NCBI RefSeq assembly: GCF_014696435.1 | Contig: NZ_JACJQG010000024.1 | Coordinates: 50,345-114,344, forward strand | Reading direction: 5' to 3' | Origin: Calothrix anomala FACHB-343 | Lineage (GTDB): Bacteria; Cyanobacteriota; Cyanobacteriia; Cyanobacteriales; Nostocaceae | DNA length: 64,000 nucleotides | In this document: in pieces, positions 27,346 through 36,858 of the stretch | Position numbering within the stretch: the first letter of the stretch is position 1 | How the letters are laid out: the number at the start of each line of letters is the position of its first letter | Notes under the pieces: model-generated | What the model was told of the DNA's origin: nothing | The model's database searches: none | What the model saw: only the letters and a program-made list of their open reading frames with translations | Program-made: the position numbers and the translations under genes

Positions 27346-28624
27346 CCAATGCTGGTACGGGAATTTCTAGATGAGAGTATAGGGGGAAGCGATCGCATAA
27401 TGCTGCTACTCTTCGCCGACAATCAGCCGCAACTTCTTCAGAATCTGGCGAAAGCAGGCGATCGGCAATAATATTACCAATCTCGGTAAATTCTGCCTCT
27501 CCTAGTCCTCTACTAGTCATTGCTGGCGAACCTAATCTCAAACCACTGGTAACAAATGGTGATTGTGGGTCGAAGGGAACGGTATTTTTGTTAGCAGTGA
27601 TATTGACACCACTAACCAACTGATCCGCTTGTTTTCCAGTCATGCAAATAGACCGTAAATCTACTAACATTAAATGGTTGTCTGTTCCATTCGATACTAG
27701 TTTTAATCCCCGATTTTGTAATTGTGCTGCTAAAGCACGAGCATTATCAATTACTTGAGCAGAATAGGTTTTAAACTCAGGCTTTAACGCTTCACCAAAA
27801 GCTACTGCTTTCGCCGCAATTACATGCTCTAAAGGCCCGCCTTGAGTTCCGGGAAAAACGGATTTATCCAGCTTTTTACCCAATTCTGCGTCCCCAGTCA
27901 AAATTAAACCACCACGAGGGCCTCGGAGGGTTTTATGGGTGGTAGTGGTGACTACATGACAGTAAGGAATCGGGTTAGGATGAAGACCAGTAGCGACTAA
28001 GCCAGCAATATGGGCGATATCTGCTAGCAAGTAAGCACCCACTTCATCAGCAATACTGCGGAACTTTTCAAAGTCAATAATCCGGGGATAAGCCGAATAA
28101 CCGCAAATTAAGAGCTTAGGACGCTCTTTGAGGGCTAATTCGCGAATTTGCTCATAGTCTAATTGTTCAGTTTCTTGGCTAACGCCATAATGTCGCACTT
28201 GGAACCATTTACCCGACACATTCACCGGGGAACCGTGGGTTAAATGTCCGCCATGAGACAAATCCATCCCCATAATTTTGTCGCCTGGTTCTAGGAGTGT
28301 CAAGAACACGGCAAAATTCGCCTGTGCGCCAGAATGGGGTTGGACGTTAGCATGAGCCGCACCAAATAGCTGTTTAGCGCGGTCGATGGCTATTTGCTCA
28401 ACTTTATCGATAAATTCACAACCGCCATAGTAGCGTTTACCAGGAAGTCCCTCAGCATATTTATTTGTCAGTACAGAACCTTGAGCCGCCAATACGGCAG
28501 GAGAGGTAAAATTTTCACTGGCGATCAACTCTAAATGATCGCGTTGACGCTTAAGTTCTTGATTCAACAAATCCGCGATCGCTGGATCGCTAGCATTCAA
28601 AAAGTCCGAATTAGTCTTACTCAC
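27341..28624 (-). CDS. glyA: Serine hydroxymethyltransferase
   Basis: A 427-residue PLP enzyme that interconverts serine and glycine with tetrahydrofolate, the main source of one-carbon units. Diagnostic segments: [35 protein letters not shown], and the PLP-lysine motif [15 protein letters not shown]. The length is normal. The start is GTG 28624 ([13 protein letters not shown]). No glycine riboswitch-like structure is visible upstream. The stop codon abuts a CCCAATG array, so the 3' untranslated region is repeat DNA. Confidence 0.97.
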   Translation of the reverse strand: MSKTNSDFLNASDPAIADLLNQELKRQRDHLELIASENFTSPAVLAAQGSVLTNKYAEGLPGKRYYGGCEFIDKVEQIAIDRAKQLFGAAHANVQPHSGAQANFAVFLTLLEPGDKIMGMDLSHGGHLTHGSPVNVSGKWFQVRHYGVSQETEQLDYEQIRELALKERPKLLICGYSAYPRIIDFEKFRSIADEVGAYLLADIAHIAGLVATGLHPNPIPYCHVVTTTTHKTLRGPRGGLILTGDAELGKKLDKSVFPGTQGGPLEHVIAAKAVAFGEALKPEFKTYSAQVIDNARALAAQLQNRGLKLVSNGTDNHLMLVDLRSICMTGKQADQLVSGVNITANKNTVPFDPQSPFVTSGLRLGSPAMTSRGLGEAEFTEIGNIIADRLLSPDSEEVAADCRRRVAALCDRFPLYSHLEIPVPALV

Positions 28625-28806
28625 TTCAGCTATCCTTAGGGAAATTGCACAAGGGTTATTTTTGGCTGCGTGTTACATCGTAGCAACAATCCACAGTCAA
28701 GATTACATAGTTAAACGTCTATAGTTCAATGACTTTCGCTAATAGATGTTAATTTCTGCTGACTTATTTATTATGAGATGTCAGTCCCAAACTTTACCAA
28801 GGAAAT

Positions 28807-28922
28807 TGCATGGGGCATTGGGCATTGGGCATGGGCCATTGGGCATTGGGCATTGGGCATTGTGTATGATAATTTATCTTCTTATTTTCTAGTCCCTAGT
28901 CCCTAGTCCCTAACCCCTATCT
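28807..28922. repeat. CATTGGG/GGGCATT array and AGTCCCT units upstream of glyA
   Basis: About eight GGGCATT/GGGCATG heptamers (28810-28862), then TAGTCCC units (28890-28916). Relative to glyA these are the inverse forms of the arrays at its 3' side. Confidence 0.88.
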
Positions 28923-29243
28923 CTCAGCTGGACTTTGAAGATAAAAATATATGTATTACTATATGTATTACTTTTTACTAAAAAAACTCCACTTAACTAT
29001 ACACAACATACAATAAATATAGAGTCTACTAAGCAATTTTGATTGCTTGGCGATCGCTTTTAGCTAATGCGATCGCGCACATCATTGCTCAAGAGACATT
29101 AGAGGTTACTTTTAGGCGTTCACTGCCCAATTCAATCAATATCCACTTTTTTTACTGGTAATTCTCCGGCTGGGGCGTCTAAAAAGCCGATCCTCCCTAA
29201 ATCAAAATGTGGATCGTAGTGTGAATTTACAGGAGGAAAGAGA
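28923..29243. other. Intergenic region upstream of the 65-residue protein
   Basis: Contains the hairpin AAGCAATTTTGATTGCTT at 29031-29048, just before paired HIP1 sites at 29050-29078. It must also contain the promoter of the small gene at 29244. No RNA gene is recognised. Confidence 0.35.
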
Positions 29244-29441
29244 ATGCTAGTAATTGTCATGGAAGATCAAATCCTCACACCCCTTAAGGTTTGTCAATCT
29301 TGTTTACTAGCCGACCGTAGCGGACAACCACGTTGGAGCCAAGGCCAACTGCGTTGTGGTCAACAACTACCCACCATCAACGCCCAACAACCAGAGCAAT
29401 ATGAATGTATGATGGGTTTCCGGATTGCGAATATAGAATAA
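29244..29441 (+). CDS. Small four-cysteine protein of unknown function
   Basis: A 65-residue protein with a textbook ribosome-binding site (AGGAGG at 29231-29236) seven bases before ATG 29244, which strongly supports expression. Cysteines at 17, 20, 38 and 55 (VCQSC at first, then LRCGQ and YECMM) could bind a metal or Fe-S cluster, although the spacing is not a standard zinc ribbon. I do not recognise a named family. It ends shortly before the left end of the tnpB element, which may separate it from the Tic20 gene. Confidence 0.65.
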   Translation: MLVIVMEDQILTPLKVCQSCLLADRSGQPRWSQGQLRCGQQLPTINAQQPEQYECMMGFRIANIE

Positions 29442-29553
29442 CTAGGAATATTGAGATTTACTAGTAACCGCAAGCAACTGCGTTATCAAAAATTTGGGTC
29501 TAAAACCCCGTCGTTCTCAGACGGCTTTATGCTTTTTGTGTTAGCATAATTAT

Positions 29554-30807
29554 GTGGTGAATTGGTCGATACCCATGATTGTTTACGAGTTTAAGGTCAA
29601 AGGGAAGAATCAGCAATATCGGGCGATAGACGAAGCAATTCTTACTAGCCAATTCATTCAGAATAAGTGCTTACGCTATTGGATGGATAACAAAGATTCA
29701 AAGGTAGATAAGTACGCATTAAATAAATACTGTGCGGTATTAGCTGCTGAATTTCCCTTTGCTGATGAATTAAACTCAATGGCTAGACAATCTGCGGCTG
29801 AACGTTGTTGGAGTGCGATAGCTCGGTTTTACGATAACTGTAAGAAAAAGGTTAAGGGTAAAAAGGGTTTCCCAAAGTTTAAGAAAAACTGCCGTTCCGT
29901 TGAGTATAAATCAACTGGGTGGAAGCTTTCAGAAACCAGAAAGGCAATAACTTTCTCAGATAAGAAAGGTATTGGAACTCTCAAGTTAAAGGGAACCTAT
30001 GACCTGAACTACTTTTGTCTCAAACAAATTAAGCGTGTGCGGTTAGTGCGTCGTGCTGACGGGTACTATGCTCAGTTTGCAATCGATGTTGATGGGCGAA
30101 TAGAAACTCAACCCACAAATCAAGTAGTGGGTATTGATTTGGGATTAAAGTACTTCATTGCCGACAATAAAGGCAATGTTGAACCCTCACCCCAGTTTTA
30201 CCGCAAGTCACAAAGACAGTTAAACCGCGCAAATCGCCAAAAATCTCAGAAGTTCAGCCCTGAGAAACACAAAGCCAAGCTTCAACAATCTAACAATTAC
30301 CACAAAGCTAGAATAAGATATGCCCGTAAGCATTTAAGGGTAAGTAGGCAACGAAAAGAGTATTGCAAGAGATTAGCGTACTCCGTGATCCAATCTAACG
30401 ATTTGGTAGCCTATGAAGATTTAAATGTCAAAGGGCTGGTACATAATCGGCATCTAGCTAAATCAATCTCTGATGCTGGTTGGTACACTTTCCGCAGTTG
30501 GTTAGAGTATTTTGGACATAAATATGGAAAGGTAACTATTGCAGTTCCTCCCCACAATACAAGCCAAAATTGTGCTAATTGCGGTGAGAAAGTACAGAAA
30601 TCCCTATCAACTAGAACTCATGTTTGTCCTCACTGTGGGTTTCAAGAAGACAGGGATATCAATGCAGCCATCAACATTTTGAGAAGAGGTCTAGCTACCG
30701 TGGGGCACACGGGAACTTACGCTACAGGAGATTTGCCCTCTTGGGCTGTTGGGGTAACCCTGCTGTCTAACGGCAAGTCTGTGAATGTAGAATCCCCGCC
30801 CTTATAG
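29554..30807 (+). CDS. tnpB: TnpB RNA-guided nuclease of an IS605-group element
   Basis: A 417-residue TnpB, the ancestor type of Cas12. The helical N-terminal domain is followed by a RuvC fold with the three catalytic acids in place: D195 in VVGIDLGLKYF, E288 in VAYEDLNVKG, and D368 in DRDINAA. A zinc ribbon lies between the last two (CANCGEKV and CPHCGF). All key residues are intact, so the protein could be active. TnpB uses an RNA derived from the element's right end to cut a matching target, which helps element retention. The frame opens at GTG 29554, but ATG 29575 (MIVYEFKVKG) is the more family-like start. Confidence 0.94.
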   Translation: MVNWSIPMIVYEFKVKGKNQQYRAIDEAILTSQFIQNKCLRYWMDNKDSKVDKYALNKYCAVLAAEFPFADELNSMARQSAAERCWSAIARFYDNCKKKVKGKKGFPKFKKNCRSVEYKSTGWKLSETRKAITFSDKKGIGTLKLKGTYDLNYFCLKQIKRVRLVRRADGYYAQFAIDVDGRIETQPTNQVVGIDLGLKYFIADNKGNVEPSPQFYRKSQRQLNRANRQKSQKFSPEKHKAKLQQSNNYHKARIRYARKHLRVSRQRKEYCKRLAYSVIQSNDLVAYEDLNVKGLVHNRHLAKSISDAGWYTFRSWLEYFGHKYGKVTIAVPPHNTSQNCANCGEKVQKSLSTRTHVCPHCGFQEDRDINAAINILRRGLATVGHTGTYATGDLPSWAVGVTLLSNGKSVNVESPPL

Positions 30808-30822
30808 GGCGTGGAGTGTCAA
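30680..30822 (+). ncRNA. Putative omegaRNA scaffold at the tnpB right end
   Basis: By analogy with characterised TnpB systems, the guide RNA scaffold overlaps the end of tnpB and the right-end region, with the guide copied from flanking host DNA after 30822. Visible support is the strong hairpin CCCCGCCCTTATAGGGCGTGG close to the boundary. The extent is inferred. Confidence 0.45.
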
Positions 30823-30872
30823 CCTAAGCTCAAGTGACTGTTGAATTTTAGTTAGCCACAGGAGAACGCACA

Positions 30873-31352
30873 ATGGCTTGGCGCGGGTCTACAACGGTGT
30901 CCGATCGCATTTTTGCTTGCTTACCTTATTTATTGCCCTTAATTGATGGGTTGATGTTCGGTTATATTTCCTTATTAAGGCAATTTCCCGCATTACAAGT
31001 TGTATTTTTGCCTCTGCAACCAATTATTGCCATTTACGCTAGTTTAGGACAAATAGGACAACTAATTGTTTTCTTTGCCTTATTCTTTTTAGTGGTGAGA
31101 AATGAAAAAATTCTTCATTTCATTCGCTATAACACCATGCAGGCAATTTTGTTAGATATCATTGTGTTTCTGTGCAGCATAGTTTTGCGGGTTGTCGCAC
31201 TCCCTGGTATAGATTTTGCAATTCAAACAGTAGCCAGCACCATCTTTCTCGGTCTAGTTGCAGCAGTTGGATATTCTGTAGCTCAGTCTCTGATGGGACG
31301 TTACGCAGAAATTCCCGCAATTTCTGATGCTGTTTACATGCAGGTACGTTAG
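30873..31352 (+). CDS. Tic20 family membrane protein
   Basis: A 159-residue protein with four predicted membrane helices. The Tic20-family pattern is visible: SDRIFACLPYLLPLIDGLMFG near the N-terminus and HFIRYNTMQAILLDIIVFL in the middle, where the FxRYNTMQAI motif is characteristic. Plant and algal homologues form part of the chloroplast inner-envelope import channel; the cyanobacterial role is not settled. An AGGAGAACGCACAATG context supports the start. The tnpB element lies 50 bases upstream, which may affect its promoter. Confidence 0.9.
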   Translation: MAWRGSTTVSDRIFACLPYLLPLIDGLMFGYISLLRQFPALQVVFLPLQPIIAIYASLGQIGQLIVFFALFFLVVRNEKILHFIRYNTMQAILLDIIVFLCSIVLRVVALPGIDFAIQTVASTIFLGLVAAVGYSVAQSLMGRYAEIPAISDAVYMQVR

Positions 31353-31355
31353 GGA

Positions 31356-32129
31356 TTAACGGGCAATCACGGTGTTTTCTAGGCGACCAATGCCTTCAAT
31401 TTCTACACGGACGCGATCGCCTAATTGCAACGCGCCTACACCCTCTGGTGTCCCTGTCAGCACCACATCCCCTGGTAGCAAGGTCATTACCTGACTGATG
31501 TAGGAGACTAAAAAATCGGGAGGAAATACCATCCGATCGATACAGCTGGATTGTACGGGATTAACATCGTCATTTAAAAACGTTTGTAATCTCGCTCCCG
31601 GATTTAATTCGCGAACAATCCACGGGCCTAACGGACAAAAGGTGTCAAATCCCTTGGCACGCGACCATTGACCGTCCTTTTTTTGTAAATCCCTGGCGGT
31701 GACATCATTAGCGATGGTGTAACCCCAAATTTTAGTTTGGGCTTCTTCGGGAGTACAATCACTAGTGCGATCGCCAATAATCAACGCTAACTCGCCTTCA
31801 TAATCTACCCGTTGAGACAGCGACGGATATTTAATTTCTGTCTCTGAGGCAATAATACATGTTGACGGCTTGAGAAACAGCAAAGGTTCGCTCGGTACAG
31901 GCGTCCCCATTTCTGCTGCATGATCTGCATAATTTTTACCTACCGCCACAATTTTTGAAGGCGCACAAGGAGCCAGAATGTGATAATTTTCTGGTTCCAA
32001 AATTAAATCTGTTGGCTGTCCTTGTAGCCAAGGTGGAGCATCTAGTACTTGGACTTTCAAGGATAGTTGTAATAGCCCATAGTAAATCTGTCCTTCTGGA
32101 TTTTGAACTCGCACATAGCGCTGCGCCAT
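31356..32129 (-). CDS. Fumarylacetoacetate hydrolase family protein
   Basis: A 257-residue member of the FAH superfamily: acylpyruvate hydrolases, oxaloacetate decarboxylases or tautomerases, and aromatic catabolic hydratases. The fold signatures IVAVGKNYADHAAEMG, VDYEGELALIIG (metal-binding E-x-E), GYTIANDVTARDLQ and GDVVLTGTPEGVG are complete. The first 60 residues form the usual small N-terminal domain. The most general expectation is cleavage or decarboxylation of a 2,4-dioxo acid such as acylpyruvate or oxaloacetate. It converges with the Tic20 gene with only 3 bases between stop codons. Confidence 0.9.
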   Translation of the reverse strand: MAQRYVRVQNPEGQIYYGLLQLSLKVQVLDAPPWLQGQPTDLILEPENYHILAPCAPSKIVAVGKNYADHAAEMGTPVPSEPLLFLKPSTCIIASETEIKYPSLSQRVDYEGELALIIGDRTSDCTPEEAQTKIWGYTIANDVTARDLQKKDGQWSRAKGFDTFCPLGPWIVRELNPGARLQTFLNDDVNPVQSSCIDRMVFPPDFLVSYISQVMTLLPGDVVLTGTPEGVGALQLGDRVRVEIEGIGRLENTVIAR

Positions 32130-32587
32130 AACCTTGATTAATATCCTTTTGGATGCAATTAAAAGCTGTTAGTTGGTAGCCACCATAAGTTAGCTGTTGG
32201 GGAAATTCCAAACAATCAATATTCTAAGGTAGAGCCTGGACTCTTCCACCGATATGTATTGACATTGAGCGGCTGACAACCACTAGCTGAATTCCCCTGA
32301 TGAAAATTAGTCCTGGAGTTAAATTAACTGCCACTGTTGTGACTCAGCAACTTACCATGAGGGTATTGCTGAAGTTGCTCCTTGGTCTGTTAAACTTCAG
32401 AAGTCAAGGGGTAGCTTCTGGTGAGAAATTGAAACTCAGGCTAATTTTGCTCAAGATTCAATTTAAAAACTGGTAAGATTATAGTTCCTTGTTGCTTCAG
32501 ATGTTGATTTATACTGAGATTCCTTTTTGCGATTTTTGTATCAACCAATATCAGCAGCCAATCTGTCCATAAGGAGACTCCAAAGCC
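32130..32587. other. Upstream region of rpsF and the FAH-family gene
   Basis: A divergent 458-base region. It includes a 58-codon open frame (32300-32476, MKISPGVKLT...) with no recognisable family and many leucines and lysines, which I do not call a gene. An AAGGAG site at 32574-32579 serves rpsF. The sequence TAAGATTATAG near 32475 could be part of an rpsF promoter. Confidence 0.35.
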
Positions 32588-32914
32588 ATGTCGATAGTTT
32601 ACGAAACAATGTACATCTTACGTCCCGATTTAGGAGACGAACAGGTAGAGCAAGCGATTAACAAGTATCAGAACTTGCTCAAAGAACAAGGTGCGGGTGA
32701 GATCCAAATCCAAAATCGGGGTAAGCGTCGTCTGGCTTATGAAATTAAAAAGCAGCGCGATGGCATTTACATTCAATTTAACTACACTGCGCCACCAACT
32801 GCGATCGCTCCTGTCGAAAGAGCAATGCGCTTAAGTGAAGAAGTCATTCGCTACCTGACAACTAAACAGGAAGTCAAAGAAGAGAAAGCTGCTAAAGCGG
32901 CTGTACCTGCTTAG
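32588..32914 (+). CDS. rpsF: 30S ribosomal protein bS6
   Basis: A 108-residue ribosomal protein that sits on the platform of the 30S subunit with bS18. The family pattern [20 protein letters not shown], the [18 protein letters not shown] strand pair and [10 protein letters not shown]-like ([14 protein letters not shown]) are clear. The C-terminus is Lys/Ala-rich. ATG 32588 is preceded by AAGGAG. In cyanobacteria rpsF commonly stands apart from rpsR, as here. Confidence 0.97.
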   Translation: MSIVYETMYILRPDLGDEQVEQAINKYQNLLKEQGAGEIQIQNRGKRRLAYEIKKQRDGIYIQFNYTAPPTAIAPVERAMRLSEEVIRYLTTKQEVKEEKAAKAAVPA

Positions 32915-32933
32915 GCAATGTAGTAGTAAATTG

Positions 32934-32958
32934 GTGCTGAGGTCTTGCAACTCAGCAC
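32934..32958 (+). terminator. Hairpin after rpsF
   Basis: GTGCTGAG pairs perfectly with CTCAGCAC around GTCTTGCAA. No T-run follows immediately, so it may be an mRNA-stabilising stem or a weak terminator. Confidence 0.45.
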
Positions 32959-33114
32959 TGAGAAAATAATTAACATAAAACTTATAAAAAAATCTGCCTT
33001 TTTTGCTCCTTGGCTTGGTTAGTAATGCTAAATTAACAACAACTTACTGCAAGTAAGTTGACCGTAATTCTAACTAAAAGTGGACAAGATTCTGAATGGG
33101 AGCTGTAAGCCACT

Positions 33115-33666
33115 GTGAGCCAATTTGATACATCCGACATCCAAGCTCTCTCTAATGAAGTATCGCAACTCCGCCAAGAGTTGCAACTTCGCGATCAATT
33201 AGTGCAACAATTATCTCAAGAACTTTTCCGGCTGGTAAAGGGTAATACTACCTTTATTCCCCCAAAACCGGAACCGGAAAGAGATATGCAGCAGTTGCAA
33301 GCTTTGCAAGAACAATTGCAAGCAGTCGAACAACAGGTGACTTTCTATCAAGAGCAAATTACAGCGCGAGACGCCGAAATCTACCAACTGCGTCAGTCAG
33401 TCCAAGAACTCACCGATCGCAGTCGGATGTTGGAGCAAGTAGTTCAAGAGTTACCGCAAATTTATCGGCGCAAATTCGAGGAGCGTATGGCTCCAATCCG
33501 AGAAAAAGTAGCAATCCTACAAAAAGAAAATCGCCAACTCCAAGCAGAACTGCAAAGCGTCAGTTACCGCTTGGCAGTCAAAAGCCGTAATGCCAACCAT
33601 AGTGGCATCGATCTGCCATCTTTTCCCCGTCCTGCTGCCGACCAAACTAATATTTCTGCTGTATAG
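33115..33666 (+). CDS. Coiled-coil protein of unknown function
   Basis: A 183-residue protein starting at GTG 33115. Residues about 8-45 and 57-155 show long heptad patterns rich in Q, E and L (for example LSNEVSQLRQELQLRDQLV and QQLQALQEQLQAVEQQV), separated by a proline-containing break FIPPKPEPE. There is no signal peptide or membrane segment. The C-terminal 30 residues are polar and unstructured. It is probably a dimeric or filament-forming scaffold; no function is recognisable. Confidence 0.75.
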   Translation: MSQFDTSDIQALSNEVSQLRQELQLRDQLVQQLSQELFRLVKGNTTFIPPKPEPERDMQQLQALQEQLQAVEQQVTFYQEQITARDAEIYQLRQSVQELTDRSRMLEQVVQELPQIYRRKFEERMAPIREKVAILQKENRQLQAELQSVSYRLAVKSRNANHSGIDLPSFPRPAADQTNISAV

Positions 33667-33787
33667 TTAATATTAATTAACATTGACTGAAAATTTACTC
33701 CCCTAGCTTTGAGGTGCGGGGAGTCTTGCTTTATGGGTGAATTCAACCGCTACTCATCGCCTACTAACTGAAATACCCTGCCATATC

Positions 33788-33814
33788 TGAGCCTCAAGGG
33801 CAATCGCCCTTAAG
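33788..33814. terminator. Short hairpin downstream of the coiled-coil gene
   Basis: TTAAGGGCGATTGCCCTTGA on the minus strand (plus strand TCAAGGGCAATCGCCCTTAA), a near-perfect palindrome with a 4-base loop. It lies between convergent genes. There is no U-run, so its terminator role is uncertain. Confidence 0.4.
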
Positions 33815-33927
33815 GTATGTAGGTTTACTGTTAATGTTGATGATGGTGAGGCTATAATTATAAAAAATTTATTAAGAATTACTAAAACAGCTTTGACTCA
33901 CCATCGTAATTTGTTATTAATAAAGGT

Positions 33928-34281
33928 TCACCCTGCTACTAACAGCCTACTATCTTCAGTGATATTCATGACATCTTCATAGGTATGACAGATTTCAAAT
34001 ACTGAATCCAACTGAGTCAATTCTAAAATCAAGCGTACAGGTGCTTTGACATTGCACAGCACCAAGCGACAGCCACTTTGATGTGCAGCTTTTAATCCTG
34101 TCACCAGGGAAACCAAGCCAGAACTGTCCATAAAATCTACGGCTGCTAGGTCGATAACCCAGAGTTGATGAGGTTGTGGTACTACTTGAGACATTTCCTC
34201 ACTTAAGGCGATTCCACCTTGTAAATCGATGCTACCTTGGGGTTTAAACAAAACCACTTGAATTTGTTGTGTCTGATTCAT
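33928..34281 (-). CDS. STAS-domain anti-sigma factor antagonist-like protein
   Basis: A 117-residue single STAS domain. The segment VDFMDSSGLVSLVTGLKAA carries the serine that is phosphorylated in SpoIIAA/RsbV-type antagonists (the DSSG motif), and the N-terminal LFKPQGSIDLQGG strand is typical. Such proteins release an anti-sigma factor or act in partner-switching signalling, controlled by a serine kinase and a PP2C phosphatase. None of these partners is adjacent. I choose ATG 34281 over the GTG at 34290. Confidence 0.9.
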   Translation of the reverse strand: MNQTQQIQVVLFKPQGSIDLQGGIALSEEMSQVVPQPHQLWVIDLAAVDFMDSSGLVSLVTGLKAAHQSGCRLVLCNVKAPVRLILELTQLDSVFEICHTYEDVMNITEDSRLLVAG

Positions 34282-34290
34282 GATTTTCAC

Positions 34291-34742
34291 GGTATTAATT
34301 GCAACACTATAACAGAAAACAGAAAATCGGCACTGATACTGAGTTGCCTATAGATATGCAAATTCTGTAATTACCTCAATAAGTTAGGTATGACAAAAGT
34401 GCATCTTCGACAACATTTTTCAGTACTTATGCCGTATAATTTGTTTTAACTTTCACAATATTAGGCATAAGCTACTAATAATTACAGTAGCGTGTGTATC
34501 TTTTACAGGATTTTTACATTAATGAGCTTGCAGATAAATTTTTTATAAAAAAATTATAGTTAGTCTCAGTAACTATACTGGTATGTTATTACCTGAGAAT
34601 AGCGCTATCGTCAAGACTCTAGAGATAATAGTTAGTATAGGGTAGAAGCTATTAAATCTTGTCGGTGGCTTGATTGACACCCCAGCCAAAAAAGAGCAAA
34701 GATTATAGTACAAGTAAAAATTTGTAAAGGCGGCGGTGCGGA
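34291..34742. other. AT-rich intergenic region, divergent promoters
   Basis: Upstream of both the STAS gene and dedA. It is AT-rich, with several candidate -10 boxes (TATAAT-like TATAATT near 34437 and 34556), but I cannot assign a start site. No RNA gene or repeat array is seen. Confidence 0.35.
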
Positions 34743-35372
34743 ATGTCTCTTGAGTTGATTTCACTAGAAAACATCCAGGAATTCGCCCACCATTATGGTT
34801 ATTGGGCAATTTTTTTGGGAATTTTGCTAGAAAATTTAGGCATTCCCCTTCCTGGTGAAACCGTAACCCTTGTAGGTGGGTTTCTTGCAGGTAGTAATGA
34901 ACTAAATTACTGGCTGGTGCTGGGGGACGCCGTTGCTGGTGCTGCAATTGGTGGCACTTTTGGTTACTGGATTGGTAGACTCGGTGGCTGGAATGTCTTG
35001 CTCCAAATTGGGAAGTTATTCCGGATCTCTGAAGAAAAGTTACTAAATATTAAAGCCCAATTTAGTGAAAATGCTGTTAAGGCTGTATTTTTTGGACGCT
35101 TTTTTGCGTTATTGCGCATATTTGCTGCACCTCTAGCGGGGATAGCTGATATGTCCTTCGGAAAATTCTTTGTATATAACTTAGCAGGGGCAAGTGCTTG
35201 GGCAAGCGTGATGGTAACATTGGCTTTCTTTGCCGGAAAAGTTGTTTCTTTAGAACAATTGGTTTCCTGGGTGAGCCATTTTGCGATCGCAGCCTTACTC
35301 ATTTTAGTGGCTTTAATTGTTGTGCCTATTTGGTTAGAATCTCGCCAAGTTAAGCGCGCGGCGGGAGAATAA
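34743..35372 (+). CDS. DedA family (VTT-domain) membrane protein
   Basis: A 209-residue polytopic membrane protein. The DedA hallmarks are present: ENLGIPLPGETVTLVGGFLA with the conserved acidic residue in the first re-entrant region, GYWIGRLGG, and FFGRFFALLRIFAAPLAGIA with the essential arginines. Proteins of this family flip undecaprenyl phosphate or phospholipids and support membrane potential. A near-perfect bidirectional terminator separates it from the convergent argG. Confidence 0.93.
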   Translation: MSLELISLENIQEFAHHYGYWAIFLGILLENLGIPLPGETVTLVGGFLAGSNELNYWLVLGDAVAGAAIGGTFGYWIGRLGGWNVLLQIGKLFRISEEKLLNIKAQFSENAVKAVFFGRFFALLRIFAAPLAGIADMSFGKFFVYNLAGASAWASVMVTLAFFAGKVVSLEQLVSWVSHFAIAALLILVALIVVPIWLESRQVKRAAGE

Positions 35373-35379
35373 TCAAGTC

Positions 35380-35427
35380 AAAAGTCAAAAGGCAAAAGTA
35401 ATCACTTGCTTTTACCTTTTGACTTTT
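35380..35427. terminator. Bidirectional terminator between dedA and argG
   Basis: AAAAGTCAAAAGGCAAAAG pairs with CTTTTACCTTTTGACTTTT, 18 of 19 positions, around TAATCACTTG. T-rich sequence follows on both strands. It serves the two convergent genes. Confidence 0.85.
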
Positions 35428-35430
35428 ATT

Positions 35431-36630
35431 TTATTTATTTTGCTGTGCCCAAATTCTGGTTGGTAAACCCCAAACATAAATAAAGCCTTCAGCCGCTTTA
35501 TGATCGAATTGATCTTCAGCGCCGTAGGTGGCTAAATCTGGACTGTAAAGGGAATTATCGCTCCAACGCCCAACAAGGGTAGCATTACCTTTAAATAATT
35601 TGAGTCGCACAGTTCCCGATACTCGTTCTTGAGTTTTTTGAATAAACCCATCCAAAGCAGCTTTAAGGGGACTGTACCAGAGACCGTTGTAAACTAATTG
35701 GGTATAAGTCTCTTCAATACCGCGCTTATAGTGACTAACATCTGCGGTTAGAGTTAAGCTTTCTAAATCTCTGTGTGCTTGAATTAACACAATCATTGCG
35801 GGTGATTCGTAGATTTCCCGCGATTTAATTCCTACCAAGCGGTTTTCGATCATGTCAATGCGACCGATCCCGTGATTTCCCGCTAGCTGATTGAGTTCGT
35901 CAATTAAAGCTACTGGAGTTTTAGCTACACCGTTGAGGGTAGTAGGAATACCTTGTTGGAAACCTATTTCGATGTACTCTGGCTGATTTGGGGTATCAGC
36001 GATCGCCTTTGTCATCTGATAAATTTCTTCTGGTGGCTCATTAGCTGGATCTTCGAGGACACCAGCTTCAATGCTACGACCGAGCAAATTTTTATCAATA
36101 CTATAAGGAGAAGACTTTTTCACCGGTGCGGGGATACCATAGCGTTCGCCATAGGCGATGGTTTCCTCTCGACTCATTCCCCATTCTCTAGCTGGTGCGA
36201 GGATTTTTAGATTGGGATTTAGCGCCGCACAGGAAACATCAAAGCGCACCTGATCGTTACCCTTACCGGTACAACCGTGAGCGATCGCATCGGCTCCATA
36301 TTTTTCTGCTGTTTCTACTAATATTTTGGCAATTAGGGGGCGAGCAAGTGCAGTTCCTAGCGGATAACGATTTTCATATAAAGCGTTAGCTTGAATCGCT
36401 GCAAAAGCGTAATCTTTCACAAAGCTGTCTTTAACATCCGCTACCAGAGATTCACTTGCACCCGATTTTAGGGCTTTTTCACGAACTGGTTCTAATTCAT
36501 CACCTTGACCTAAATCTGCGGCTAGCGTAATTACTTCTTCCACACCCCACTCTTGTTTGAGGTAGGGAATGCAAACTGAGGTATCAACTCCCCCAGAATA
36601 TGCTAAGACAACCTTTTTGGCGCGACCCAT
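35431..36630 (-). CDS. argG: Argininosuccinate synthase
   Basis: A 399-residue enzyme that joins citrulline and aspartate with ATP to give argininosuccinate, the penultimate step to arginine. The PP-loop [11 protein letters not shown], the [12 protein letters not shown] citrulline/ATP-binding segment and the [10 protein letters not shown] loop are diagnostic. ATG 36630 ([14 protein letters not shown]) is preceded by GGAG; an in-frame GTG at 36642 would add MEKL. Together with ArgH at 11.9-13.3 kb it supplies arginine, one of the two building blocks of cyanophycin. Confidence 0.97.
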   Translation of the reverse strand: MGRAKKVVLAYSGGVDTSVCIPYLKQEWGVEEVITLAADLGQGDELEPVREKALKSGASESLVADVKDSFVKDYAFAAIQANALYENRYPLGTALARPLIAKILVETAEKYGADAIAHGCTGKGNDQVRFDVSCAALNPNLKILAPAREWGMSREETIAYGERYGIPAPVKKSSPYSIDKNLLGRSIEAGVLEDPANEPPEEIYQMTKAIADTPNQPEYIEIGFQQGIPTTLNGVAKTPVALIDELNQLAGNHGIGRIDMIENRLVGIKSREIYESPAMIVLIQAHRDLESLTLTADVSHYKRGIEETYTQLVYNGLWYSPLKAALDGFIQKTQERVSGTVRLKLFKGNATLVGRWSDNSLYSPDLATYGAEDQFDHKAAEGFIYVWGLPTRIWAQQNK

Positions 36631-36858
36631 TAGTTTCTCCACTTAGGAAAACAAAGAATGAGTCATTATTATATCTAACTACTACACGTATATTTGCATG
36701 AGCGATCGAACTCTGGAAGGGAAATAGTAGTTGCTAATATCAGCAAATATTTTATCTATATCCACGATGATTGAATGAAAGGCAGCATGAGAAATTGTCA
36801 GTACAAAGCTGCTGCCTGGAATTTTTGGATCGGCAGTCTCTTTTTTTGCGGTTTAATT

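Larger units (their letters stand above)
29486..30822 (+). mobile_element. IS200/IS605-group element with tnpB only (IS1341 type)
   Basis: An element holding a single tnpB gene and no tnpA. The left side has a hairpin CCGTCGTTCTCAGACGG (about 29508-29524) before the gene. The right side, overlapping the 3' end of tnpB, has CCGCCCTTATAGGGCG then TGGAGTGTCAA, typical of the subterminal hairpin and cleavage end of these elements. There are no inverted terminal repeats or target duplications, as expected. The left boundary is approximate. Without TnpA it can move only if a related TnpA acts in trans. Confidence 0.8.

Noticed and set aside
28625-28800. Glycine riboswitch upstream of glyA
   Set aside because: I looked for the conserved glycine aptamer core on the minus strand and did not see it.
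32300-32476. 58-codon frame MKISPGVKLT... upstream of rpsF
   Set aside because: Complete ATG to TAA, but with no ribosome-binding site that I can see and no family likeness; lies in the rpsF leader. It could be a leader peptide, but support is too weak.
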